Of a DNA stretch of 64,000 nucleotides, positions 34,063 through 43,930 are shown piece after piece (position 1 is the first letter of the stretch; each line of letters starts with the position of its first letter). Origin of the DNA: Siphonodentalium dalli (Eukaryota; Mollusca; Scaphopoda; Gadilida; Siphonodentaliidae); contig CP136068.1 of assembly GCA_032622095.1 (NCBI GenBank), positions 161,777,465 to 161,841,464 on the forward strand, given 5' to 3'. The translations under genes and the position numbers were made by a program. The notes beneath the pieces are model-generated. The model ran no database searches. It had not been told where the DNA came from and saw nothing but the letters and a program-made list of their open reading frames with translations.

Positions 34063-35050
34063 GTGATACAAAATAACACAATAAACATCCGTTCAGTGGG
34101 GGAATCACTTGCACGAGTGCGTCACACACGAAGGAGAAAAAGCGGTTCGTGCGAAGGGAATCTAGCCGCGTCACCTGAAATGATTATGAGAAACGGCCAC
34201 TATGCGTTTACATTAAGTGCCGAAAAGGAATAATATGGTAACCGTTTAGGAAGCCATATAATCAAGCGCTAGCAACTGATGACGCTCTCCGGTGTCATTT
34301 CGAACTTTCCAAAATGTGGGAACCTTATTTAAAGGTTCAAAATTGTCTATTTTGGCTATTTAACTTTACTTTGATACGGTATGTAACTTCCAAATCTCTT
34401 TTCCAAATTTCTGTAAACCGCGCCTGGATCATGTATAATTTTTTTTTTATCACGATGGACGAGGAAACCTGTACCTGTACAAATTGGGCAACAGAACCAT
34501 AAAACATCCCCTTATCTTTAATATGTCTTACAGCTACGTTCCTTTTCCATCGTGATATATGCATACACCTATTTTATAAACATATCACGTGAAAAATTAC
34601 ATGTGTGACGACAGAATGATCAGCCATGTTACTATCCTGTATCCTTGTTTACTTGTAGATAGCCGAGGGGTCACTCTCGGTTACCAGTCGACCCTTCATA
34701 CTAGTATTTTCCTGCTAGTCCTGGGTGGCGGTGTGTTGCTATGCACACAGTTTGAAGTTATTAGGTCTGATATCCACTTTGCCATGCTGGCATAAACCAT
34801 AAAACTTCCAAGAACATATAGGGTTCGTTTACATTGGTGTAGATATGTGTACATTTCTACACACACTAGTGTAAACGGGTACATACAGAACTGCACACAT
34901 AAATCAAACGGTAATCGTTCGTGTGAGAAAAAAAATGGTATCCGTTAAAAGTCACGGTCAACACCGAGGCATTGTGACAGGCAATTCAGATTTGATTAAT
35001 CATTACTGGGGCTTGGCATGTATGTGCTTAACCTGTGTCATGGGGTAGGG
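34063..35050. other. No gene; second short dispersed repeat at 34806-34842
   Basis: Unique sequence apart from the CGTTTACATTGGTGTA copy, which is followed by an inverted partner (ACACTAGTGTAAACG) near 34866-34880. A single GGGTAGGGTTAGGG stretch lies at 35043-35056. Confidence 0.4.
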
Positions 35051-35275
35051 TTAGGGGGTGTACAATTGGAAATTTCCTACCTGACACAACATGTGTTGAA
35101 ATTGTTCTTGTAGTTTGAATTTCCAACAATTTATTAGTGGGGAATTTGTTGTTTTAGACCGACATTTGCAAATATTCCTACTTTTCGTAGAAAAGATTTG
35201 ACTGAAATGACCATCAGTTGGAAATGTTCCAACCTTAGATATGGGTGTCAGGTTGGACATTTCCAACACTTCAGG
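35051..35275 (-). repeat. Dispersed repeat D, minus-strand copy
   Basis: Complement of 21723-21950: ends GTTGGACATTTCCAAC and contains CATCAGTTGGAAATGTTCCA and TTGGAAATTTCCTACCTGAC. Confidence 0.7.
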
Positions 35276-35378
35276 CCAAACTTTTGAGAAAGAATTTTGC
35301 GATTTTCATGCTCATGTTTCAAATTTCACACCGGACCGACAGTGGATCTGGAGTTGGTTTAAACATATTTTATTAAGT

Positions 35379-36367
35379 TACCCTCACACCATAGCGTATG
35401 CTGAAACCTATAATATTTGTATACGCACCAAACACAAGCGAAATCAACAATTTTGTCAATTCTGTAACCTATTCGACCTATGGGTTGCGTGTGAGTTGCG
35501 TGTGGGTTGCGTGTGGGTTGTGTGTGGGTTGCGAACTGAACTTATGATCCCCCATTATCTGCGATCGCCGGCATACGAGTTGCGTGCGAGTTGCGTGTGA
35601 GTTGCGTGCAGAACTTACGAGTTGCGTTTGAGTTGCGTTCAAAACTTACAAGTTGCGTTTGACCTGCGTGCTAGTTGCGTGGTATTTGCGACCAGATTAA
35701 ACTGATGTCCAATAACAGCAAGAGGTAGCTCCATGTTGTCACCACGGAGGTCCACCAACAACTGACACGGATCTAGAAAAGGCCCACTATTTATACCATT
35801 TCTCAACACGCATGTAGTACGCAACTAACACGCAACTCACACGCAACTAATATGTTGGATACGCAGGGCATATATTGGGGATACGCTGGGAATAAGCACA
35901 ATAGGTTGGGGTACGCTACACACGCAACAGGATCAGAACAGGCACGCAACACGATCGCAAAATGATCGCAACAGGGACGCAACACGATCGCAAAATGATC
36001 GCAACAGGTAAGCAACACATTCGCAACATGTACGGTACCAAAACCTGGTCAGATACCTCAAATTTGGACCTGCGATCACCTGCGTTCATAACTTATGAGT
36101 TGCGTACCTGTAGCGACCGTGTTGCGTGCTTAGCGTACCTGTTGCTTCCCTGTTGCGTATAAATTGATCGCAGGCATTCGCAGAGAATTATTGAACATGT
36201 TCAAAATTTCGAGCTTACTCTGCGTGTGTCTGCGATCACATGCGTGCTTGTTGCGTACTTCAAACCTATAAAACTTATAGGTTGCGTGTGAGTTGCGTTC
36301 GGAACTTATGACCACTATTTTTTATTCGCAACCATACGCAACTGGTGATCGCTATGGTGTGAGGGTA
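35379..36367. mobile_element. Non-autonomous DNA element with TA ends and GTTGCGT repeats
   Basis: Inverted ends TACCCTCACACCATAGCG (35379) and CGCTATGGTGTGAGGGTA (to 36367); TA may be the target duplication. The interior is packed with GTTGCGTGTGAGTTGCGT words at 35480-35690 and their complements (ACGCAACACGATCGC and similar) at 35818-36020, then the first orientation again at 36085-36310. Large stretches can therefore pair. No transposase. TA duplication is compatible with Tc1/mariner-type integration but not sufficient for assignment. Confidence 0.75.
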
Positions 36368-36845
36368 GCTTTTGCAAGAGCTAATGGGATCGAGACACAC
36401 AGTTAAAATAACTCAGAAACGCCTCTCTCGTGGGAGTTAGACCACTAGATCGTAGGGTTCTGGCAATTTCCTGGTTCAGCTATCCAAATTTATTCACACT
36501 GGGCAGATCCCCGGCCTACCAAGTTGATATTGTTCCTCGCTCTGGCTATTGACCACTCGACTACTTATCCAGTCATAATCCAGGATATGGATACCACTCC
36601 CACCCAGGCTTGTGAGTGAAAGGTTGGGAAAAATTGGGGGCAAATGGAATTATGCAAGCTCCCGGGATTGGTCTGGTTCAAAGGGGAGGGGGAGTGCACT
36701 CAGAATTACAAATGTTCCAATGTGGACCCCCCCCCACACGGAGATCTAATAAACACGTCCTTATGCGGCATAGATAAAATTCGCTTTGGCCCGCTGATAG
36801 TGGATTAATTTTTGCCTGGCCTAATTAAACTGACGATAAGGCTAC
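36368..36845. other. No gene or clear repeat seen
   Basis: Unique sequence with a C run near 36728. Confidence 0.4.
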
Positions 36846-37251
36846 GTTCATACGGTGGCAAGTTTGCACGGTGTGTTGTTGCGGGCATTTCGTCATAGAA
36901 AACCACATTGTGCCGGAATATGATCTGAAACGTGCACATACCATGCATGCATCTTTACCAAAGCGAAAGACATGAGAAGTAACATTAATCTAGTTCCACT
37001 TGTAACAGTGCTACTGGAATTTGTCTTCAAATACCTGCATGAGTTATTCTTGCGAGATAATTGCATGATAATTACAGGCAAATTCAAGTAGAATCGTAAC
37101 AAGTGGAACTACAGAGATTTTACTTCTCACGTAGTTAGTTGTGGCACAGATGCACTTTATGTGCTTGTTGTCGTTCATATTATGGCATCATATCGTTTTC
37201 TACGACAAAATGCCTGCAAACCATACCGTTCAAACTTGGAAGTGTATGAAC
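36846..37251. mobile_element. 406-bp MITE with GTTCATAC ends
   Basis: Ends GTTCATACGGTGGCAAGTTT and AAACTTGGAAGTGTATGAAC. The arms continue through GCGGGCATTTCGTC / GACAAAATGCCTGC, GAAGTAA / TTACTTC and GTTCCACTTGTAAC / GTAACAAGTGGAAC. The centre is near 37050. No coding sequence. Confidence 0.75.
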
Positions 37252-37550
37252 TAAGTCGTAGTGAATTAGTCATTATACCATAGTACTGACGAGCGAGACA
37301 CTACCAGTAATCATGTTATGATCACAATAATAATAATGGTGGTGCTGGTGTTTGCAAAATGACAGGGATAGCCTTCTCAATGGAGCTTTCCACAGAGACC
37401 ACGCCCACAGCGTTAACTATAGTACCGCCCGCTGGAGATAAGACTTTACCCATATAAATATTGTCTGTTACGTGAGATCGACTTCTGAGGTGAACACATC
37501 AGAACTTGCACCGGCTGAAACACTCATGTATGATTTGTGCAAATTTTGAT
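37252..37550. other. No gene seen
   Basis: Unique sequence between a MITE and an AT-rich tract. Confidence 0.4.
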
Positions 37551-37554
37551 CTTT

Positions 37555-37835
37555 TAAACATTTAAAACCAAATTTAATTAAATTAAATTAATTTTTTTTT
37601 TTTTAGATTAAACTCTGATCTGCTGTTGGAACAAAAAAATATAACTTTTTTTTATAATTTAAATTTAAAAAAAATAAATTAAACAAATTTTTTTAATTTA
37701 AATTTATAAATTTAAAAAAAATTAATTTAACTTTAAAATTAAAATTAACTTTTTAGATTTTTAGATCGAAACTTCTTAAAAAATAAAAAATTTGAAAAAC
37801 AAATAAAAATTAAATTTGTTTAAAAATGTTAATTA
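37555..37835. repeat. A/T homopolymer-rich tract
   Basis: Almost only A and T for about 280 bp, with many TTTAAATTT and AAATTTAAA words able to pair with each other. Confidence 0.85.
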
Positions 37836-38418
37836 AAAGAATACGGCCGTTATAACATTTTTCGGGGTACCCCGAGGCACAACACCAAATTTGGTTGAAA
37901 TCGGTCAAAGGCTCTGGAAGAAAAACCGTGAACAGACCAGAGCAGACAGACAGATCCCTGAACTCTTTAATATATCTAAACCAGAGAACACACATTCGTT
38001 TTGCCATTAAATGTGAATATTATCATGCCAAATGAAAAATATTGTTATAATCACGAATAAATTTATAACATCATGGCGCAAATATAAATCTCAGTATATT
38101 ATGATTTGACAATAAAAAAAGTTGTTTGAAAATAGCCAATTTAACACTGAATGTATGCATGGATATCAAAATTAGGGTGAAGAAAGATGCAGCAGAATTT
38201 TATCTGCAGCCATTGGCCGGCTCAGTCGCTGATTGGTCGAAAATATTCGCTAATAAATATTTGATTGACAGCTGTGGAAAGGTCCATTATGGCCGGTTTG
38301 CATCAACATGATCAAACAACACAACCGTTATTAAAATATGTCACACTATACGTATTTATACGTATTAGTATACATGAAACCCCTATTATAACATTTAAAA
38401 AACCATAACGTATTTCCG
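37836..38418. other. No gene; contains a dispersed 'AAATCGGTCAAAGG' phrase
   Basis: The stretch around 37860-37960 (CAAATTTGGTTGAAATCGGT, then a CAGACAGACAGA-type word) resembles units of the 17.6-19.4 kb tandem repeat. No coding evidence. Confidence 0.4.
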
Positions 38419-38793
38419 TTTATTACATGATCCTACCCATTCAATAAAGTGTGATATTAAACGTTTATTTAATAACAGGAAATAGTGCCAGGTGACCTTT
38501 GACTTCCGGTTTGTCGTCTGTTTAAATCCATACGCTACGTCTCAAAATACTATGGCTTCCAATATTTTTCCAACAAACAATAATGAATGAAGAGTTTGAA
38601 AAGTTATGTCATTAAATATGCGCCATTAAATTCACCAAAGAGTCTTTATTTATCAGGGACTATTTCATTACGCGGGCAAAGAACGCATAGTTACGCGAAA
38701 CGTCATCGCATGCCTTATATAACCCGATATTAATATAGCGTCCCATTTGTTCATTTAAGTATGTTTTGTCGATATTTTCGATCATGTAATAAA
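38419..38793 (-). mobile_element. MITE with TTTATTACATGATCC ends, inverted second copy
   Basis: Ends TTTATTACATGATCC and CGATCATGTAATAAA. The interior is the complement of 11762-12160, with about 25 bp less. Both copies lie next to the 'ACGAGTCCCCAGTTTATAGC' palindrome on the same relative side. Confidence 0.8.
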
Positions 38794-38798
38794 TAGAA

Positions 38799-38820
38799 TC
38801 TACAACTTGTCCCCAGTTTA
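38799..38820. repeat. Fragment of the TCCCCAGTTTATAGC palindrome
   Basis: ACAACTTGTCCCCAGTTTAT AGC, a partial arm directly before a full palindrome at 38836-38986, suggesting a tandem or nested event. Confidence 0.6.
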
Positions 38821-38835
38821 TAGCATGTGATATAT

Positions 38836-38986
38836 ACAGGATCTACAACGAGTCCCCAGTTTATAGCGGAATTTACAAAACTCGACCAGTAAATTAGGTC
38901 TGGACCTCGCCAAAGGCTCGATCCAGACCTAATATACTGGACTAGTTTTGTAAATTCCGCTATAAACTGGGGACTCGTTGTAGATC
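38836..38986. repeat. Palindromic MITE of about 150 bp, copy 2
   Basis: GGATCTACAACGAGTCCCCA at the left and its exact complement at the right. The arms extend to a centre near 38910 (GACCTCGCCAAAGGCTCGATC). Flanked on both sides by ATATATCACAT/ATGTGATATAT, so the outer hairpin spans about 38822-39000. Confidence 0.8.
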
Positions 38987-39000
38987 CTTCATATATCACA

Positions 39001-39307
39001 TAGTGTATATGTCACTAGTGACGAATAAGCGCGTGCTTCCCGCCAAGTTGGCAGCGCGCCAACAAAATTACTTTACATTGATTAGACGGATTAATACGAT
39101 TTTGAAAATCCGCGCATGACACAAAAACCAGACAATGCAAAATGATTGATTTGTTCATTAAAGTGAAATTATTGTCCAACTTCGTTGCACTAACGAAAAT
39201 AGACACACAAACAAAGAGGCAAATTTGGGGACTGTATTTTTCGACGGAAATCTGAGCGCGCAATAATGTCGTGTACGACTGTGAAGCGTCTCAGCCAACT
39301 ATGTAAA
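39001..39307. other. No gene recognised
   Basis: An 82-codon minus frame (39015-39263) has no recognisable domain. Confidence 0.35.
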
Positions 39308-39370
39308 TGTAAGTCGGGATTTTTTTACCCTGTGCCAATGCATTCTCTTATATATGCGAGTCGACCATAG
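39308..39370 (+). mobile_element. Family A MITE fragment (copy 3)
   Basis: Starts inside the terminal arm (TGTAAGTCGGGA) and stops inside the first hairpin at TCGACCATAG, where a different repeat begins. Confidence 0.75.
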
Positions 39371-39993
39371 TTGTTATGTTGGGATATAAGATTTATGAAA
39401 ATTGTTTGATAAATTTGATTCACAACTCGACTACGAGTCGTTCTGAATCAAACTAATCAAACTCGGTTCATAAAATATTATATAATTTATATCCCAACAA
39501 AACTCCTTGGAGATCCTCGATATTCTACATATTATAACTTTTATTATAACTACACACTTTATTATAACTACACACTTTATTGAATGTATTCTCGTGTGGT
39601 CGATCACCGGTGTACCCACCCACCCACACCCCATCCCGACATATAGTCTACATATTATAACTACACACTTTATTGAATGTATTCTCGTGTGGTCGATCAC
39701 CGGTGTACCCACCCACCCACCACGGCACCACCCCATCCCGACATATATTCTACATATTATAACTACACACTTTATTGAATGTATTCTCGTATGGTCGATC
39801 ACCGGTAGTATATGTAAGTACCCACCACCACCCCATCCCGCCACCCATAGTAATATAACTACACACTTTATTGAATGTATTCTCGTTTGATAAATTTGAT
39901 TCACAACTCGTCTATACGACTCGCTGTGAATCAAATTGATCAAACTCGTTTCATAAAATCATATATCCCAACAAAACTCGTTGGAAATCCTCT
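39371..39993. mobile_element. Composite repeat: 112-bp direct repeats around a 102-bp tandem array
   Basis: Two direct copies of a roughly 112-bp module (39402-39518 and 39884-39994) each contain a hairpin (TTTGATTCACAACTCG against CGAGTCGTTCTGAATCAAA) followed by ATATCCCAACAAAACTC. Between them lie about three tandem units of about 102 bp (TCTACATATTATAACTACAC, GAATGTATTCTCGTGTGGTC, GATCACCGGTGTACCCACCC). Module-array-module with hairpins recalls Helitron-related non-autonomous elements, but no definitive ends were found. Open frames on both strands follow the tandem units. Confidence 0.55.
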
Positions 39994-40458
39994 ATATATG
40001 ACCCGCCATATCAAATCCAGTCGTGAGTCGGGATTTTTTTACCCTGTGCCAATGCATTCTCTTATATATGCGAGTCGATCATAGGTCGCCTCGCATATAT
40101 AAGAGAATGCATTGGCCTAACAATTTTTTATCATTTTTTTAAATAAATGTTTCTTACAATTTTTAGGACATAAAATAAAAAAACATCCATTACCCTGCAG
40201 GGAGCCCCACACATATATATAAGCATATAGAAGAGTGTCGTCTGCTCATATTTGTCTGTGGCTCTGTATGGGTGAAATTATAAAATTGTTAAAGAATACA
40301 AGAAATGTTTTTTTAAATTGTAAAACATTGTTAGGGCAATGCATTCTCTTATATATGCGAGGCGACCTATGGTCAACTCGCATATATAAGAGAATGCATT
40401 GGCACAGGGTAAAAAAATCCCGACTTACGACTGGATTTGATATGGCGGGTCACATATA
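39994..40458. mobile_element. Family A MITE, copy 4
   Basis: Ends TATATGACCCGCC and GGCGGGTCACATATATG. Hairpins lie at 40048-40116 and 40335-40403. The interior is oriented as in copy 2 (CCATTACCCTGCAGGGAGCC). Confidence 0.85.
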
Positions 40459-40789
40459 TGCCATACCTGTAACAAGTCTTGCTGCGCGGCGAAAATGTCT
40501 AAATCATCAATATATCATGTTTTCCCGTTATACATGCACATTGTATTTTCAGACCGTGGTGTAAGGCATAGAATTAAAGTCACGGTGGGACGATCAAAAT
40601 CCTTAAAATGAAACGGATAAATTCAAGTATTCCAATGGGCAGTCGGTGTCGTCAGACCCGACGGTGGTGTATGATACCGAAATAAATTCACGGCGGGAAC
40701 AGCTGGCGGGAAGATGAAATGAAATTAATTTTGTGGACATATATTAAAAACATATTAACCATTTCATGGAGGGAGCTTCCTGATTTTTT
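40459..40789. other. No gene seen
   Basis: Unique sequence; short frames only. Confidence 0.4.
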
Positions 40790-41291
40790 GCGAAAACCCT
40801 GTACCAATGCATTCTCTGATATATGCGAGTCGACCATAGGTCGACTCGCATATATAAGAGAATGCATTGGCCTAACAAATTTGATATTATTTTTTATAAT
40901 TGTTAAATAATGTAAGAAAAAAGTGAACAAAAATGATAAAAATTATTAAATAATGTAAGAATTTTTTTTAAACATCGATAAAGAATGTAAGAAAAAAAGT
41001 TTTAAAAAATGATAAAATTGTTAACAAATATAAGAACAAATTATGAAATTTGTTATAGAATGTAAGAACAAATTATAAAAAATGATAAAAATTGTTAAAG
41101 AATGTAAGAAAACAATATAAAAAACAATAATTTTTAACAATTGATAAAAAAAAGTGATAATAAATTGTTAGGACAATGCATTCTATTATATATGCGAGGC
41201 GGCCTATGGTCGACTCGCATCTACAAGAGAATGCATTGGCACAGGGTCATTAATGTTGCGCCAGCGCAGCTCCCGTCATGAAAGGGTTAAA
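40790..41291. mobile_element. Family C element with double hairpin core and long AT spacer
   Basis: Hairpins at 40802-40871 and 41172-41240 enclose about 300 bp of degenerate repeats of AATGTAAGAAAAAA and GATAAAAATTGTTAA. The right tail is CATTAATGTTGCGCCAGCGC, then AGCTCCCGTCATGAAAGGG and TTAA (41287-41290), unlike families A and B. The same tail occurs at 55950-55996. The left tail (TTTTGCGAAAACCCTG) resembles 60408-60424. The element abuts the start of the 24-bp minisatellite. Confidence 0.7.
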
Positions 41292-41304
41292 ATGTTTAGG
41301 CCTA

Positions 41305-43930
41305 ACACATGGAAAGGCCCTCCCTCTTACACATGGAAAGGCCCTCCCTCTTACACATGGAAAGGCCCTCCCTCTTACACGTGGAAAGGCCCTCCCTCTT
41401 ACACACGGAAAGGCCCTCCCTCTTACACATGGAAAGGCCCTCCCGCTTACACATGGAAAGGCCCCCCCTCTTACACATGTAAAGGCCCTCCCTCTTACAC
41501 ACGGAAAGACCCTCCCTCTTACACACGGAAAGACCCTCCCTCTTACACACGGAAAGGCCCTCCCTCTTACACACAGAAAGGCCCTCCTCTTACACATGGA
41601 AAGGCTCTCCCGCTTACACACGGAAAGGCCCTCCCTCTTACACATGTAAAGGCCCTCCCTCTTACACATGTAAAGGCCCTCCCTCTTACACACGGAAAGA
41701 CCCTCCCTCTTACACACGGAAAGACCCTCCCTCTTACACACGGAAAGGCCCTCCCTCTTACACGTGGAAAGGCCCTCCCTCTTACACATGGAAAGGCCCT
41801 CCCTCTTACACATGGAAAGGCACTCCCTCTTACACATCGAAAGGCCCTCCCTCTTACACATGGAAAGGCCCTCCCTCTTACACATGGAAAGGCCCTCCCT
41901 CTTACACATGGGAAGGCCCTCCCGCTTACACATGTAAAGGCCCTCCCTCTTACACATGGAAAGGCCCTCCCGCTTACACACGGAAAGGCCCTCCCTCTTA
42001 CACACGGAAAGGCCCCCCCTCTTACACATGGAAAGGCCCTCCCGCTTACACACGGAAAGGCCCTCCCTCTTACACACGGAAAGGCCCTCCCTCTTACACA
42101 TGGAAAGGCCCTCCCGCTTACACATGTAAAGGCCCTCCCGCTTACACATGTAAAGGCCCTCCCTCTTACACATGTAAAGGCCCTCCCGCTTACACATGTA
42201 AAGGCCCTCCCTCTTACACATGGAAAGGCCCTCCCGCTTACACACGGAAAGGCCCTCCCTCTTACACACGGAAAGGCCCTCCCTCTTACACACGGAAAGG
42301 CCCTCCCGCTTACACATGTAAAGGCCCTCCCGCTTACACATGTAAAGGCCCTCCCGCTTACACATGTAAAGGCCCTCCCTCTTACACATGGAAAGGCCCT
42401 CCCGCTTACACACGGAAAGGCCCTCCCTCTTACACACGGAAAGGCCCTCCCTCTTACACATGGAAAGGCTCTCCCGCTTACACACGGAAAGGCCCTCCCT
42501 CTTACACATGTAAAGGCCCTCCCTCTTACACATGGAAATGCCCTCCCTCTTACACATGTAAAGATCCTCCCTCTTACACATGTAAAGGCCCTCCCTCTTA
42601 CACACGGAAAGGCCCTCCCTCTTACACACTGAAAGGCCCTCCCTCTTACACATGGAAAGGCCCTCCCTCTTACACACGGAAAGACCCTCCCTCTTACACA
42701 CGGAAAGGCCCTCCCTCTTACACACGGAAAGGCCATCCCTCTTACACACGGAAAGGCCGTCCCTCTTACACACGGAAAGGCCCTCCCTCTTACACATGTA
42801 AAGGCCCTCCCTCTTACACACGGAAAGGCCCTCCCTCTTACACATGTAAAGGCCCTCCCTCTTACACATGGAAAGGCCCTCCCTCTTACACATGTAAAGA
42901 CCCTCCCTCTTACACATGTAAAGGCCCTCCCTCTTACACACGGAAAGGCCCTCCCTCTTACACACGGAAAGGCCCTCCCTCTTACACACGGAAAGACCCT
43001 CCCTCTTACACACGGAAAGGCCCTCCCTCTTACACATGGAAAGGCTCTCCCGCTTACACATGGAAAGGCTCTCCCTCTTACACATGTAAAGACCCTCCCT
43101 CTTACACATGTAAAGGCCCTCCCTCTTACACATGGAAAGGCCCTCCCTCTTACACACGGAAAGGCCCTCCCTCTTACACACGGAAAGGCCCTCCCTCTTA
43201 CACATGTAAAGGCCCTCCCTCTTACACACGGAAAGACCCTCCCTCTTACACACGGAAAGGCCCTCCCTCTTACACACGGAAAGGCCATCCCTCTTACACA
43301 CGGAAAGGCCCTCCCTCTTACACACGGAAAGGCCCTCCCTCTTACACATGTAAAGGCCCTCCCTCTTACACACGGAAAGACCCTCCCTCTTACACACGGA
43401 AAGGCCTTCCCTCTTACACACGGAAAGGCCATCCCTCTTACACATGGAAAGGCCCTCCCTCTTACACACGGAAAGGCCCTCCCTCTTACACATGTAAAGG
43501 CCCTCCCTCTTACACACGGAAAGGCCCTCCCTCTTACACATGTAAAGGCCATCCCTCTAACACACGGAAAGGCCCTCCCTCTTACACACGGAAAGACCCT
43601 CCCTCTTACACACGGAAAGGCCCTCCCTCTTACACATGGAAAGGCTCTCCCGCTTACACACGGAAAGGCCCTCCCTCTTACACATGTAAAGGCCCTCCCT
43701 CTTACACATGGAAAGGCCCTCCCTCTTACACATGTAAAGACCCTCCCTCTTACACATGTAAAGGCCCTCCCTCTTACACACGGAAAGGCCCTCCCTCTTA
43801 CACACGGAAAGGCCCTCCCTCTTACACACGGAAAGGCCCTCCCTCTTACACATGTAAAGGCTTTCCCTCTTACACACGGAAAGGCCCTCCCTCTTACACA
43901 TGTAAAGGCCCTCCCTCTTACACATGTAAA
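41305..43930. repeat. Minisatellite subdomain 1 (ACGG / ATGT variants)
   Basis: Rich in units with ACACACGG and ACACATGT before AAAGG and in CCCGCTT for CCCTCTT. Blocks such as ACGG-ACGG-ACGG-ATGT recur, showing local amplification of multi-unit groups. Confidence 0.8.

Noticed and set aside
33773-34174. 133-codon minus-strand frame with Leu/Ser repeats
   Set aside because: It is the translation of the GA-rich microsatellite.
35043-35056. Telomere-like GGGTAGGGTTAGGG
   Set aside because: Only a single imperfect stretch, next to dispersed repeat D, which carries G or C runs elsewhere.
39431-39943. 170-codon minus-strand frame at the 102-bp tandem repeats
   Set aside because: The words repeat with the DNA unit, and the plus strand is equally open (39507-39890).
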